From NCBI RefSeq assembly GCF_003711515.1, contig NW_021167081.1, positions 3,404,483 through 3,468,482 of the forward strand: a stretch of 64,000 nucleotides of DNA, given 5' to 3'. Every line of letters starts with the position of its first letter. Positions within the stretch are counted from its first letter, which is position 1. This document shows positions 11,805-23,640 of this stretch, piece after piece. The notes beneath the pieces were generated by a model, which saw only the letters and a program-made list of their open reading frames with translations, had not been told where the DNA came from and made no database searches. Source of the DNA: Sodiomyces alkalinus F11. Lineage: Eukaryota > Ascomycota > Sordariomycetes > Glomerellales > Plectosphaerellaceae. A program made the position numbers and the translations under genes.

Positions 11805-12343
11805 GAAAGCGCCTATACTAGCGGTATCTACTATACTCGACTAGAAAGAACTATAACCTCCTTTAGCGATTTTAGAAATAAGTAAGAACTAAGGGTAAAG
11901 TATTACCGGACCCCTTATCGGTACTACTACTATACTAAGACGATATCGATAGCCTAGGCGCTATATACCCTAAGAAAGCCGAAGTTATAAGCCGGAAGTT
12001 ATCCTACTACTTATAAGCCTCTAAGCGTAAAGCTCCCCCCCGACTAGAATATCCGCTACGATATTACCGTAGCGGACGTATAAGGGCGCCTTAAGATGAC
12101 TAAGCCCTAGGTAGTATTAAGGCTAGACGGACTCCCGCTAAGGCATTTAAAGACCTATAGAATTCCCTTATACTAAAGGCTAAGTATAATCTGTATAGTA
12201 TAGCTTCAAATAAGGTATTACCCGAAGAGTTGCTATTATACTATTATAGTAATACTTAGGAAGGAAGGCCGGCCGGTAGCCTATTATAGAATAGTAAAGG
12301 GGTAACAACTAATAATACTTCTTAATATAATAGATAAGGTCCT
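11805..12343 (+). pseudogene. LINE B ORF2 continued (linker to RT start)
   Basis: Continuation of LINE B after gypsy-1. It includes the GAAAG copy, a charged linker and, near 12110-12190, the run that in LINEs leads into RT. The frame ends at GTCCT (12339-12343), the target site of Chromo-A copy 1. Joined to 30445, the text reads on into Lys-Arg-Ile-Leu-Ala-Asn-Arg-Ile, a typical LINE RT segment, which confirms the insertion model. Confidence 0.7.
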
Positions 12344-12682
12344 TAATACGCCTCGGAACCCCGCCGGGTACCGTGGGTATACCTTAGAGGTACTATAGTA
12401 TATACTATAGCACCCACGGTATATACTATAGTACTCACGGGGTATACTATAGAAGCCACGGTGTATATTAGGGTATCCGGAGGACTATATACGTAGATAC
12501 CGAGAATCCTACGGGGTTTACCCGTGGGTATATTAGTCCTAGGGGCGTACCCCCTTTCTAGCTTAGAGAAGATAGCTTATTTTACTATTATTTACGGCAC
12601 CTTAAGGCTACCCCTTAGAAATGCTGGCTCCTAGGTCCAATAGTACTAGCTAGCTAGATATATACCTGGTTAGGGTATATTA
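12344..12682 (+). repeat. Chromo-A copy 1 5' LTR
   Basis: 339 bp, same length as its partner. It contains a cluster of short palindromes built on ACTATAGTATATACTATAG and repeated GGTATACTATAG. RIP-altered. Confidence 0.93.
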
Positions 12683-13453
12683 AATACTAGTAACTAAGTT
12701 CGTCTTATAAAAGCTATATAACGCCGCTATATCCGCCGTAGTTACTAAGTAAAATAGCTTCACCGCTTATCGCTAGACGAAAGCGCCTCCTCTTTAATAG
12801 GTCTAGGCGTAAAGTATATAAGGGAATTATTAATCTTAGGTTATATACCGTTAAACGTTATCTATACTGCCTTTATAACGACTATTAGCTATAAAACCCT
12901 AAAGCTCCGAATTATAACCGATATTAACCCCGCTAATAATATTTCCCGCCTCCGGGACCTTAAGAGAACAAGGAATATCGTTAAGATGGTTAACGATTAT
13001 CCTAATCTCGCCGAGGAATCCCTTTCGCCCAAGGTTCTCGTCCTGCTTCCCGTTACTAAGTAAGCTTATAATCTCCTTAGCTTACCTAGCGCTAGCGGCG
13101 CCTTAACCCTAAAAGGAAGAACTATAATTATAAGATTTACCGAGGAACCTATATACCCTTAGATATAGACTATAACGCCGGCGAAATTTACTAGCACCGT
13201 GTCTAAGTAGCTAAGTAAGGAGCCTTATTACCGGGAACTCCTTATAAGGCCTAGCTAAACTCGGGATCTTAAGGGAATATAGCCTATCCGTCCTTTTACC
13301 ACTAGGCCTAGGCTTTCGACTATTAAGCCTAAGCCTAATTATAATAATATAGGTATAAGGCTAAGTATACTTTCTCTACGCCCTATTATATGTATAATAG
13401 TTAACGGATTTCTAGAAGATAAAGGGGATATACTATACCCTTTTATCAAATAG
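12683..13453 (+). pseudogene. Chromo-A copy 1 leader and gag start
   Basis: Leader and first part of gag, cut at 13453 by gypsy-2. It aligns with the reverse complement of copy 2 just left of its 5' LTR: the block before the break matches the complement of about 44290-44340. No domain is recognisable by eye. Confidence 0.7.
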
Positions 13454-13805
13454 TGTCAAATGAGTAGTCGTAAAGAGTGAAAAGGTAGGGTTAAGTAAGG
13501 AACCAGGTATAATCACGATAGAATTATAATGGGGTTAGAACGTAGCCGTAGCTAAAGAATCAGATTAATCGCTAGCCTCCCTATTTAAAGGGGAGGCTCC
13601 CTCGCTCCTTAAGACTACGCTCTACTCCTCGAGGACTACTTATTTACTTTCTTAAGGGCTGCCTTATTTTCTTCGAGGGACTATTCTATTTACTAAATAC
13701 TAACTTGCTTTATTTATGTCTTGAGGGGTTTTAGACTGGGTATACCTAGACCCCTATGAGTTTATACTAGGGGCCTATTATAACCACTGCTATAGGCACC
13801 CAATA
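13454..13805 (-). repeat. Gypsy-2 3' LTR
   Basis: 352 bp, begins TGTCAAATG on the plus strand and ends CCAATA. It is the less mutated of the pair. A C-rich run at 13811-13820, a purine tract on the coding strand, adjoins it as a priming site should. Confidence 0.92.
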
Positions 13806-13839
13806 TAGCGACCTCCCCCGGATACTCCTATCCTTAGGA

Positions 13840-16270
13840 GCGCGTAATCCGTGCCGGCCTCGGCTCCTCTAAACCTAGCCCCCGAGTATATTCCCTAAAT
13901 CCCCCGATACCCCGAACTAAAGCCCTTTATATCAGGATCCTAATAGGTCCTTACCGGGTCCCTATACGGAGCCCTCGTAGCCGTGGCTCTAACCCGGGTA
14001 TACCCTTTTTTCCTTTAATCTACTAGTAAAGGCCACTCTATGCGTGGCCCTAACGGGTTTCTAAACAGTTCTTTCCCAGGTCTTTTAATCCGCCCCTTTA
14101 TCGTTTTAGGTTATCCCTTTAATATATCTATAAAGACTCTCTCTTAGTATTATAGGGCCTATTATTACTCTTTCCGTGAATTTCGTAGCTTCCTTCTTTA
14201 TACTAAAACTAGGTGCTATATAACCGCTAGTAGGGATATCCAGTAACCTACTATTACTCCCTTTTCCTATTCTTTTCTTCCTCTTCTATACTTTATTTTT
14301 CGATTATACCGCTCTCTCGGTAATTTCCGCCTAATCTAAGATATCGCGTGCTAACGTCTTATAGTCTTCTATTAATTAACTACTATCTTATAAGTGCTCC
14401 TAACCTATCTCTAGTCTATAGTATTACCTAACCACGCGATACGGTATAGTTACTATACCTTCCTAGGAGGATAATAATAATAAACGCCCCGTTACTCCCG
14501 CGAGCATATCGCGAGCCTCAAAGGCTTAAGACCACGGCTATAGTATCGACCTTATAGTCCGCTAGGTAGTTAGCCTTGTAGCTAGCTACGCTAAAGCCTC
14601 TTACTCCCACTACGGCTACGTTATTATTAACTACTACGCTATCGGTTACTCTATGCTAAAGGGTAAAAGATATCGATATAGGCGGGGATCTAAGGGCCCC
14701 TTATATATATTATACGGGTAAATTAGTACTAATTAACTTTAAGCAGAAGACGTATACTATTAAGGCCGAGATATACCGATATACCGATAACGGTCGGCGT
14801 ATATATATGTGCCACTACTACTCCGAGCATAATAGCCTTAAGTGCCGCGTAGTAAGTTATATAGCTTTATTATCTTCCTTATACGTCTTTATCTCCCTTC
14901 ATATATCTTTATTATCCTTATAGCCCCACCCTTTATACACTGCTCTATAGGTCCCATTAATCTAATACGTGTGATAGCTCCCTATTACCGGTAAGAACGC
15001 TACCGAGTAGTTATAAAAGGTTTTAGGTATCGTTATCGAGAAAGGTAGTCTAAATAAGAGTCGTCGCGTAAGTATTATATCCCTCTATTAATCCTGTATA
15101 GTACCTTCATTAATCCTATACGGTACTAGCCCATAGTAGTTTGATACTAGGTTATCCTTAGGGAGGCTCTAGGTTCTGTGATACTAGAGGTTAACCGGTC
15201 GGCTATCGAGGAAGCTATAGCTACTCGGCGTTACGCTAAGGAAGTTACCGATACCCGCTAAAAAATAGCAGAGGATATCTATAAGATGCTTAATAGTATA
15301 GAGTCGCTCCTTAAGTTATCCGTCGGGCTATAATACTAGCGTCTTACCATTAAGCAGAAACGCCTCGATATTAAATAATAACGCCTTATATTACACGGAC
15401 GCGACCTCGCGGCCTAGGAGCGGATAGCTACTACTTTCGAGTAGATAGCTACTCTTAACCTAGCCTAGGCTTCGGCCTAGGAAGACCTACCTATAACCTT
15501 AGGGTCTACCTTAGCTCCCACGGGTAATATACCTAACCGGCAAATCCCTAGCCAGCCAGTGCCATAGGACCTATAAGCCAGGCTTTTCTCAAGGGGTGAC
15601 CTTTAGGTATAGAGAATAGGGTATAATAAAGATATCTTCTCTAAGCTAAGAGGGCGCGCGCCCCCGAGACTTAAGTATCCCACGGGTAAACCCCGTAGAA
15701 TCCTCGGCTCTTACGTATAGTAACCCGGGTATAACCCAGGGAAGCTATAGTATACACCGAAGATACTTATAGTATACCCCGTGCGTGCTATAGCTTATAC
15801 TATAGTACGCCCGTGGTACGCCCGTGGTACGCCCTAGCATTCCCGGTGAAATCTAGGGCGTATTAGCGGGGGTTAGCTTTATAGGTAACGATATATTTAG
15901 TAATAGTAGTAGCACTACGTAACCTTAAGGCTCGTTATCGGGGGGTATAATACCGTAAGGTCCGGAGTGTCTACCGGATTCTTATAAAATGCCTAATAAT
16001 AACGATATAGTGCCGGCCTTATTAGTGAAGAAGGGGAAGAATGCTCTAACGCCCTTAACTCCTTTATTAGGGAAGAAGAAGAAAAAGTAGAAGGCGAAGA
16101 CGCCTCTATCTTTTTATCCTTCGATGCTATCCGCGGGTAGTAAGTAAAAGGGGGTAATAGCGGCTATTACGAGGTAGAGCCAGGTATATATAGACGATAA
16201 TAGCGAGGCGGTTAGGCGTAAGCCTTCCCCTTTAGACGATAAGTTAATAGGGTTTAAGGACGCCCTAAAA
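13840..16270 (+). pseudogene. Gypsy-2 antisense ORF, split by a solo LTR
   Basis: Plus-strand coding remnant opposite to gypsy-2 pol, between the chromodomain and the 3' LTR. A Pro/Ser/Arg-rich start (about 13860-14000) is followed by a block at 14670-14850 with a Cys-x2-(Cys>Tyr)-x7-Cys spacing. A Glu/Lys/Arg/Ile-rich stretch at 15180-15480 looks like a coiled coil. After the solo LTR (15525-15865), a frame with ATG at 15985 continues as a Lys-rich tail to about 16270. Position, polarity and composition parallel the antisense frames of gypsy-1 and gypsy-3. Product unknown. Confidence 0.45.
15525..15865 (-). mobile_element. Solo LTR of a Chromo-A relative
   Basis: 341 bp with the TAATATACC and GGGCGTATTA ends of the Chromo-A LTR, in reverse orientation. 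Flanks ACGGG and GCGGG form a near-perfect 5-bp duplication. Neither flank matches Chromo-A internal sequence, so this is a recombined solo LTR. It shares a CCCGGGT block with the LTR at 61589-61927 and is closer to that subfamily. It contains a small direct repeat of GGTACGCCCGT near 15806-15830. Confidence 0.8.
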
Positions 16271-16289
16271 GGGCCGTGATAGTATGTAT

Positions 16290-16890
16290 AGAGAAATTGT
16301 TATTTTCTTTTAGGTTTTTTACTAGCCTTCGGGTTAGGTTTTCTTTTTTTTTTAACTAGCTTTAGGGTATTCTTATTATAACCCTAATAGTCTTAACTAT
16401 ACTTCGCTATAATATAATCGTGTCCTATTATAACGGTTAACTAAGGGGAAAGTAAAGGTAAATAGAGGTTAAGGGCGATAAGCTATTATACTAAAGGAAT
16501 AAGAACGGGGTCGGGGGCGGGAGCGTTACGTTTAAGAAGAACAATAGAGATTAAGAGCAGAACGCTTCAGAGAAAGAATAGGGATTAAGAGCGAAACACT
16601 TAAAAGGAAGAAAATAATAACTAAGGCGATAACGCCTATATAGTCCCCGTCTAGGCTAAGGGGGGGTCCCTGCCTAAGAATTTATCTTTAACGGCCCAGT
16701 AAAGGGTTTTCTAGGTTAATATAGCCGATACGTAGGCCCTTATCTTTATTAAGTCCCTACGGCAATAGTAGGTAAACCTATTGAGTTCCTAGTAAGTCTT
16801 ACTATTCGTAAAGAGGAGGAAAGCTAGCATAACGTCCTTATATCGTGTGGATAAGGTCTCCTATATAAATAGTATATAAACCCGTTTAGA
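16290..16890 (-). other. Gypsy-2 stretch downstream of the chromodomain
   Basis: Minus-strand region after the chromodomain. A segment at about 16655-16760 resembles the pre-RT segment at 19005-19080 of the same element, which suggests an internal duplication. No complete domain can be recognised. Confidence 0.4.
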
Positions 16891-19600
16891 TGCTAGATAG
16901 CCTTACCTTAAAGTAAGCGTTAACGAGTTCGTCGGGCATATTCCGCTTCGGCTCCTAGGTATTTTCTTTATCGTTATAGCCGGCCGATTTAATTAGGTAC
17001 TAGCGCTTTTTACACTAATAGCGATAGTTAAGGATAGCTTTAATTTTATACTTATCCGAGTCCGGTTTAACGTCGACCACGGGTAATTCCGGTTATAACC
17101 TAGAGTAGTCTAGTATAAAAACACGATTCTTAAAACGAAGGATACTACTACTCCTAGACTACTATCCGTATATAGTATTATCGGCGTAGGCATGTCGCTA
17201 ACGGGCGTAAAAAGGGTCTTCTGCTTACGCCTTTACCACCTTTTCTACTAGGGTAGGGGAATTAAGAGCGGGAAAGTCAGAATCAGGGGTAGTATAGGAA
17301 CCACGCTGGTTCCCGATAAGGCCTAAAATAAAACGCCTCGAAAAAGGCTCTAAAGAAAGATTATCCGCTTACGTCTTAGTTACCTTTTCCGGTAAGATAG
17401 GAGGAGCGGGAATAGCGCGGGGACTATACTAGGTCCTATATAGGCCTAAGGCTGAACGCTTCGAGATAGACTCTATAAAGGAAGAAAGGTTATCCGCTTA
17501 CGTTTTAAGTACCTTTAGTAAGATAGGAGGAGCGGGAAAATTATAACCGGGGCTATTATATGAACCACCCTGGTTCCCGATATAGCCTATAATACAACGC
17601 TTCGAAAAAGACTCTACCGCCTTAGCCCGGTTAGTAACTAGGGCGCGCTTATAGGGCATATATTAGGGCTTCCTTAATAATCCATCCGCGGGGTTTAACG
17701 TCCCCGGGCGGTGCTAAATCTGAAAATCAAACAGGGCGAGCTCCTTAAGCTACCCAGCGTGCTAGCCCTTAAGCTTCGGCTTATCTAGTAGATAATGATA
17801 GTTTAGGTTGTGTATTAGGACTATAATAGAGCTCTAACTATAAGCCACATAGTGACGCTATATTCGAAAAGACTTCATAATAGCTATAAGCTCGGAGTCG
17901 GGCGTGCTATAATTAAGCTCGGCCCTACGTAGCTTACGGGATATAAATATAATAGGCCTTCATAGCCTATCCTCGAGCTAACTGATAACGGCCGCAATTA
18001 TAAAAATAGACGCGTCGGGCGTGATACGTATTAGCAGAGTAGGGTTAGAATATCGTAAAACTAGCGCTTTCTAGAATAGTAGCTTTATCTCCTCGAACAC
18101 GGCCTAGGCCTACTAGGAAAGTATAAGGACCCTAATATATCCCCCTTTTAAGTAGTCTATAAGGGGGGCGGTAACCTTAGAGTAGTTCCGGATAAAACGG
18201 GTATAGCAACCCGTAAAACCCAGGAAAATCTATATCTTCTTAATACTATTAAGGAGCTCCTAGTCATGGGTAGCCTTAACACGAGATAGACTTCTACGTA
18301 CCCTATGAGGATTATAGATAAAACCGAGGAACTTAACGTCTTTAGTCTTAACCTTATACTTATTAGAGTTAGTATATAGGGACTACTACCTAAGCCTGAT
18401 AAGGACCTCTCGGATATGTACATAGTATGTTGCTAAGTCCTTACTATAGATAAGAATATTATCCAGATAGACTATATAGATAGTATCTATAAAACCCGTT
18501 AGCGCCTAATTAATATAGCGTTAGAAGCTCGCGGGCGTGTTAGTTAACCCGAACGGTATAATAAGGTACTTGTAGTGCCTGTATTTTATCCGGAAGGCCG
18601 TTTTCCACTTATCGCCCTCCCGAATCCATAACCGATAATACGTATTTTTAAGGTCTAGCTTAGTATAGTACTACGCTAACGATAATCGATCTAGGATTTC
18701 GTGGATTAGGGGTAGGGGGGTACGGTCCTTAACGGTCATCTTATACAGAATAGGGGCGCCGGCCGGACTAGTAGATAGTTTAATCTATCCTTTTATAACG
18801 GTATCCTATTGGTACTACCGTAGCAGCTCTAATTCCTATATAGTAAGAGGGTAAATAGGGCCGGAGGGAGGCTTCTTCCCTTCCTCCACCTTAATCGCGT
18901 GATTCTATTACTAGTATATCAGTAGCCGTCCGGTGTTTTCGACGTTAAAAACGTTAACGAAATCTTAATACTATTCCGGTAGCGTAGGGGGTTCCCCGGC
19001 CTCTAAGAATTTATCTCTATATCCTACTAAAGGGTTTTCTAGGCCGATATAGCTAATACGTGGGCCCCGCGTAAAACCTAGATAGGTTAGAGTAAGGATA
19101 GACATAGCTTATCTAACTAGCCTATATAGCTCTTTTAGGGATATAACTATACTAAACTCCACGTAGGATACGGGATAGGTCTACGTGCTATACTACTAAT
19201 TATTATTAGAGTTAACAGCTATAAGCTATAGTCTTCCTAGGATTATACGGGCGCCCTAGGGATTAAGCTATATAACGTAGAACTTAGCGCGCTATACTCT
19301 TTTCCGACCCTAGTAGTCGGTGGTAGTAATAGTCCTATAGAAGGACCTAAGGGTTATCTTTGTTTATCCTTCTATAATCCAGGATACTAGGACCGGGCAC
19401 TCCTTAGGAACCTAACTAGGTCCTAGGAGGGATTAATCTAAAACGTTAATATCCGCGCCTCCGTTAAGGAGAGCCGACGTTTATACCTATTCCCTACCTC
19501 GGCGAAAGGATATGCGTACCTTTACTAGTATAGTAGTAGGGGTAGTCCGAGGCGGGTATAGTTCCTAGGGCACCTCGCCCGTAACACTGCCGACCGTGAG
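16890..19600 (-). pseudogene. pol: Gypsy-2 pol (PR-RT-RNaseH, chromodomain; integrase missing)
   Basis: Minus-strand pol remnant. The protease site at about 19446-19470 reads Leu-Asn-Gly-Gly-Ala-Asp, from Asp-Ser-Gly-Ala-Asp. RT spans about 18950-18150; its catalytic box (18457-18475) reads Tyr-Leu-Asp-Asn, so one Asp is lost. RNase H ends near 17660 with Asn-Pro-Ala-Asp-Gly, the usual end of the RT-RNaseH unit. Only ~580 bp separate this from a chromodomain at about 17080-16915, with no His2-Cys2 or DDE core between them. Instead the gap holds Ser/Pro-rich ~130-bp repeats. An 88-codon open frame at 18157-18423 is in another phase and is not a gene. Confidence 0.75.
17290..17640 (-). repeat. 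~130-bp tandem repeats in the gypsy-2 RNaseH-chromodomain spacer
   Basis: The phrase TTATCCGCTTACGT recurs about 130 bp apart, GTAAGATAGGAGGAGCGGGA recurs likewise, and the segment CTGGTTCCCGATA recurs about 265 bp apart. This makes two to three decayed copies of one unit where integrase would be expected. Confidence 0.7.
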
Positions 19601-21100
19601 ATAAGATATAGATACCGGCTAGGTATTCGGATTACTATTATTTAAGAGCGACCGTTCGGTATAAGGGCTAGGGTATATAGTGGCGTAATACCCCTTTTAG
19701 TTATAGTTATAGTAAGTGATAGATTCGAGGTACGATAACGGTCTAGGGCGTATAGAGTAACTAGGAGCATGGGCTAGTATAGTAGTAGGGGCAGACGTAG
19801 GGGTGAACGCAGGGATACTAGTAGAACCGTAGGTGGCCGGAGTATAAGGATTATAACCGTGGGCACGTAAGCGGAGATAACGTTATTAGGTAATAGACTA
19901 GAAGTCTATCCGAGTAATAGTGAGTCCGTCGTTAACGGTTAAGGCTTCCGCCCTAGGATAGGCCGGGGCTAGGTCTTAGTAATCCTTAGGAGCCCCTATA
20001 GACACTATATAGTCCCGAATAGGTAAGAGTACCCTTATTAGTATTATCTAAATCCTTTACTAGGCTAGGAGCTCGCCTAGTAGTTCCGACTCTAGGGCTT
20101 CCTACCGTTATATAAACTTAGCGTAGGACTCTCCCTCTTTTTAGGATAAAATAGATTCGCTATAGATCTATACTATTACCTTCCTAAGACGGGTATCGTT
20201 ATTATTAACCTAATAGGATAGCTATTCCTATAGGGCGGCTTAGGTAACCCTATTTGAGTCGCTCTCGTACTTATATCGTAGTTTAGCCTGCTAGCGTTCC
20301 TTAAGATAGTAGGGGAGACACGATATAACGAAGTAGTTCTTCGTAGCGTCTATAGGGAAGGATTAAGAATCCAGGTTACACCGCTAGTTAGTCTCCTAAA
20401 TAAATATATAGTACTTAGCCTAGGATATACTATCCTATTTAGGTAAAGGGAAATTAAACTTAGCCTAGGTAGCGGACCTATATATAGAGGACGTTATGGA
20501 TATATTATAGGTATACTAGGAACCTGTTAGGGTCGTGATAATACGGCGCCGAGGCTTAGCTATACGATAGTGGGTGATATCGGCCGGGTTAGGGTTAATA
20601 GCAGCGGCGGCGGTAATAGCGGTAGTAGTATCCGCTTTTAGCTTAGTAAGGTACGCGAGCTTACGCGTATAGTGGTTCTATACCTTTATCCATTTAACGC
20701 GTTCGTCTAGTTATTCCTTCGTTAGCGTAGCTAGGTTAACGTTCGTATACGGCGGTAGGTTAGGATTATACGCGGGTCCCGTTACAGTCTTAGGAGGAAC
20801 GGGGATAATAATAGGGGTAGAGGTAGTAGTAGAGGTAATACTAGCGATAGGAGTAGATGTAGGGGTAGGAATAAGTGCCGGTACGGTAGTAGAGGTAGGA
20901 GTAATATTAGTTCCCGGCGTGGCCCCGTTATCTCCCTCGTCGGTGGGGTCGTGGGCGTCTTCTATAAAGGCGGTCTCGCTATCGCGGAGCTACCGCTTAA
21001 ACTAACTAGCAGCCTTATTAAGATCGAAGGTAGAATCGTTTATTTTATAATAGTTAGATATCTTAGTGACTCTCCTTAACGGTCTTCGCGCCTTTAAGGG
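19600..21100 (-). pseudogene. gag: Gypsy-2 gag
   Basis: Minus-strand remnant upstream of the protease. A Glu/Leu-rich capsid-like segment lies near 20400-20050, and a Pro/Thr/Val-rich low-complexity start near 20950-20750. Zinc-knuckle residues were not confidently identified. Assignment rests mainly on position between LTR and protease. Confidence 0.55.
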
Positions 21101-21114
21101 TAGAGCGATTAAAA

Positions 21115-21466
21115 TATTAAATAGGTAGACGTAAAGAGTGAAAAGGTAGGGTTAAGTAAGGAATTAGGTGTGATCACGATAGAATTATAATAGGGTTAGA
21201 ATATAGATATAGGTAAAGAATTAGATTAATCGCTAGCCTCCCTCTTTAAAGAGGAAGCTCCCTCGCTCCTTAAGACTACGCTTTGCTCCTCGAGGACTGC
21301 TTATTTGCTTCCTTAAGGGCTGCTTTATTTGCTTCGAGGGACTATTCTATTTACTGTATGATAACTTACTTTTTGTATACCTTGAGAGGTCTTAGACTAG
21401 GCATACCTAGACCCCTGTGGGTTTATACTAGGGGTCTATTATAACCACTGCTGTAAGCACCTGATA
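21115..21466 (-). repeat. Gypsy-2 5' LTR
   Basis: 352 bp; starts TATTAAATA (RIP form of TGTCAAATG) and ends TGATA on the plus strand. Confidence 0.92.
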
Positions 21467-21471
21467 CATAG

Positions 21472-23640
21472 CGTATCGACTAACGCTTTAACTTATCTTT
21501 CCTATTAATACTAACCGCTAATTACTTATTCTAGACCACTATATTACTAAGTTTACCTACTGTTTACTAACCGTGGATAATAAGAATAAATATTGTAGTC
21601 TAACCCTATCGGATACTATCTATATCCTTATAACTGCGAATACTAGAGGAATTCCCGGAAGCCGCGGGGACCGCGCCGGTTCTAATAGTATATAAGGCCA
21701 CGCTATTAGTAGTTAAGGAAGTCTTTTAGATAATAGCGGTATAGATTAGGGATAACGTAATTAGGAGAATACCGTTAATACCCCTGGTTAAAGTACCTAG
21801 GGCGGGGCACTAAACCCGCCTAATAACTAAGGCGCGAGCCCGTAATAGCCGTTTATATATATCTAACCGGCTAACCTCGCCGCGTTTCTTATATAGAGTA
21901 CCGATAATTTCTGAAACGACTAGATATCCTCGAGTAACTACCGCTTTAAGGCCGATAATCTTAGCTACTTTATCCCTCCCCGGCATTTCTTTACTAAAAA
22001 GGATATATATACTACGGGAATTAAGCTTATCTTTATGGATGGTTACTGGTTTACTAACGCTATTAAGAAATACGCTAGTCTAAACGATAACTATAAGCGA
22101 AATATACCCCGCGGCCTACCACGGTACCTTTATAGTAAAGCGTCTATATAGTTTATAAGTCTGAAGATAGGCCGCTAAGAGTTCTTTAATAAACACGCTA
22201 TCATAACCGATAAGATAAAGGCTTTTTAGGAGAGGTTTAAGCTCCTATATAAGGAAGCCGAGTATAAGCTACGTTAATAGAAGTATACCATAGAAGATAT
22301 AGTACTCCGCCGCGATATTTATATATTCGCTAATAAGGTTATCCGCCTAGCTAAGGCTGCTAATAAGCCTAAGGAAAGGCTCCTATCTATTATCTAGAAT
22401 AGGCTTAACGCGAACCTAGCGGCTACTATAGTATAACCTAGGCCGTTTATCTACTAGATAGACTTTATTACTACTCTTACTAATTAAATACCTAGATAAT
22501 ACCGGAACGATACTTAGGGAGGCTAAAAGTATATTATTAGCCGCTATAGCCTCCTAAAGACTAACTATAATACCTATAGACTATACGGTGCTTCGCGTAG
22601 TATTTATATCTAGCTACCCGCTCTATAATATTACGACTAATAGTGTCAGAACATACAGTGCTTATACGTTACCACAGGACTAGCACCAGACTTATATATA
22701 GATAGGGGGATCGTAGTCAGGTCAGACCGTCAGAGATACGACGCGTCGAGGTTAAGTAAGCTAGTCAGCTTAGAAGTCAGCTTAGATCTAATAAGCTAGC
22801 CAGCTTAGGAACCAGCTTACGCTTAAACTTAGTCCTAAGGAGGCCTCTCGCTACCCACACAGTTAGAAGACCTTAGGTAGGTATAAAGAGGGGAGTGCCT
22901 TCTACAGTTCCTAGAGTCTGGGAAGGACTTAACGAATAATCTCGGAACGATACCCCCTCTTTAGTTCCTACTAGTCATTAAGTAATCTTATATCGTTCAG
23001 CAGTCGCCTATCACTCCTCATAGTATACCTATGATAAATAGTCTAGGCTTATACCGAAGTACCGATATACGCTATAACCTAACTATCGCTCTACTAGTTT
23101 AAGCTAGTTCCGTCGTAATAACTTACTATACGCCTTATATACACTAAACGCTAATCGCTTCGTAAATAATACGGGTTAACGCCTATTAACTAATAATGCG
23201 AATAAGTAGTCTAACCACCGATTTTAAGACCGTCGCTAAGAGAGACTATAGGACCTTATCTAGGTAGCTGCTAAGGACGCTATAGGACCTATATTAGAGG
23301 ATAACGCTAACGCGGAGCCTAAAAACGAGTATTATTATGAGGAGGAAGACTCCGAGGGTTTTATAGCATTTTATAACGATAGCCCGAATAATAAGAAAGG
23401 TGAATAACTACATTAGGTTATTAACGGACCCGGTTTTATATCTAAGTGATCCAATCTTTACTATGTACGCTAAGAGAATAATAAATACTGTACGACTATA
23501 AGATCTAATACAAAGACTATTTTCTACGAGAAGTATTATCGCTAGCTATACTTATTAGCGAACTAAAGTGGATAGGACTCTCCCTTAATTAATAGGGTTT
23601 TCTAGGAAGTACGGCATCCTATTAAGGGTCCCTATAAGTA
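21472..23640 (+). pseudogene. gag: Chromo-A copy 1 gag, interrupted by a solo LTR
   Basis: Continuation of Chromo-A copy 1 after gypsy-2, alignable with the reverse complement of copy 2 (about 44.3 down to 42.5 kb). A solo LTR interrupts it at 22644-23036. Near 23480-23570 a frame shows a Cys-x2-x-type segment followed by His>Tyr positions, perhaps a gag zinc finger. The capsid core is not recognisable by eye. Protease follows at about 23.69 kb. Confidence 0.6.
22644..23036. mobile_element. 393-bp solo LTR, little RIP
   Basis: Bounded by AATAG on both sides (22639-22643 and 23037-23041), beginning TGTCAGAAC and ending ATGATA. Copy 2 of Chromo-A lacks it, which shows it is an insertion. It keeps many CpA and TpG steps, unlike its host element. 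The parent element is not in the window; Ty1/copia or gypsy cannot be decided. Confidence 0.8.

Larger units (their letters stand above)
13454..21466 (-). mobile_element. Gypsy-2: chromovirus nested in Chromo-A copy 1
   Basis: An 8013-bp element with two 352-bp LTRs (13454-13805 and 21115-21466), coding on the minus strand. The flanking 5-mers are AATAG (13449-13453) and CATAG (21467-21471), a duplication with one mismatch. The surrounding Chromo-A text is continuous across the insertion when compared with copy 2. From high to low coordinates: LTR, gag, protease, RT, RNase H, a repeat-containing spacer, chromodomain, an antisense ORF holding a solo LTR, then LTR. No integrase core is visible. 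Confidence 0.9.

Noticed and set aside
12344..12682. 340-bp TAATACGCC repeats first looked like MITEs with TAATA...TTA inverted ends.
   Set aside because: They pair as equal-length direct repeats around full retroelements with perfect 5-bp duplications, so they are LTRs.
18157..18423. 88-codon minus-strand ORF.
   Set aside because: It is out of phase with the gypsy-2 RT/RNase H reading on the same strand.
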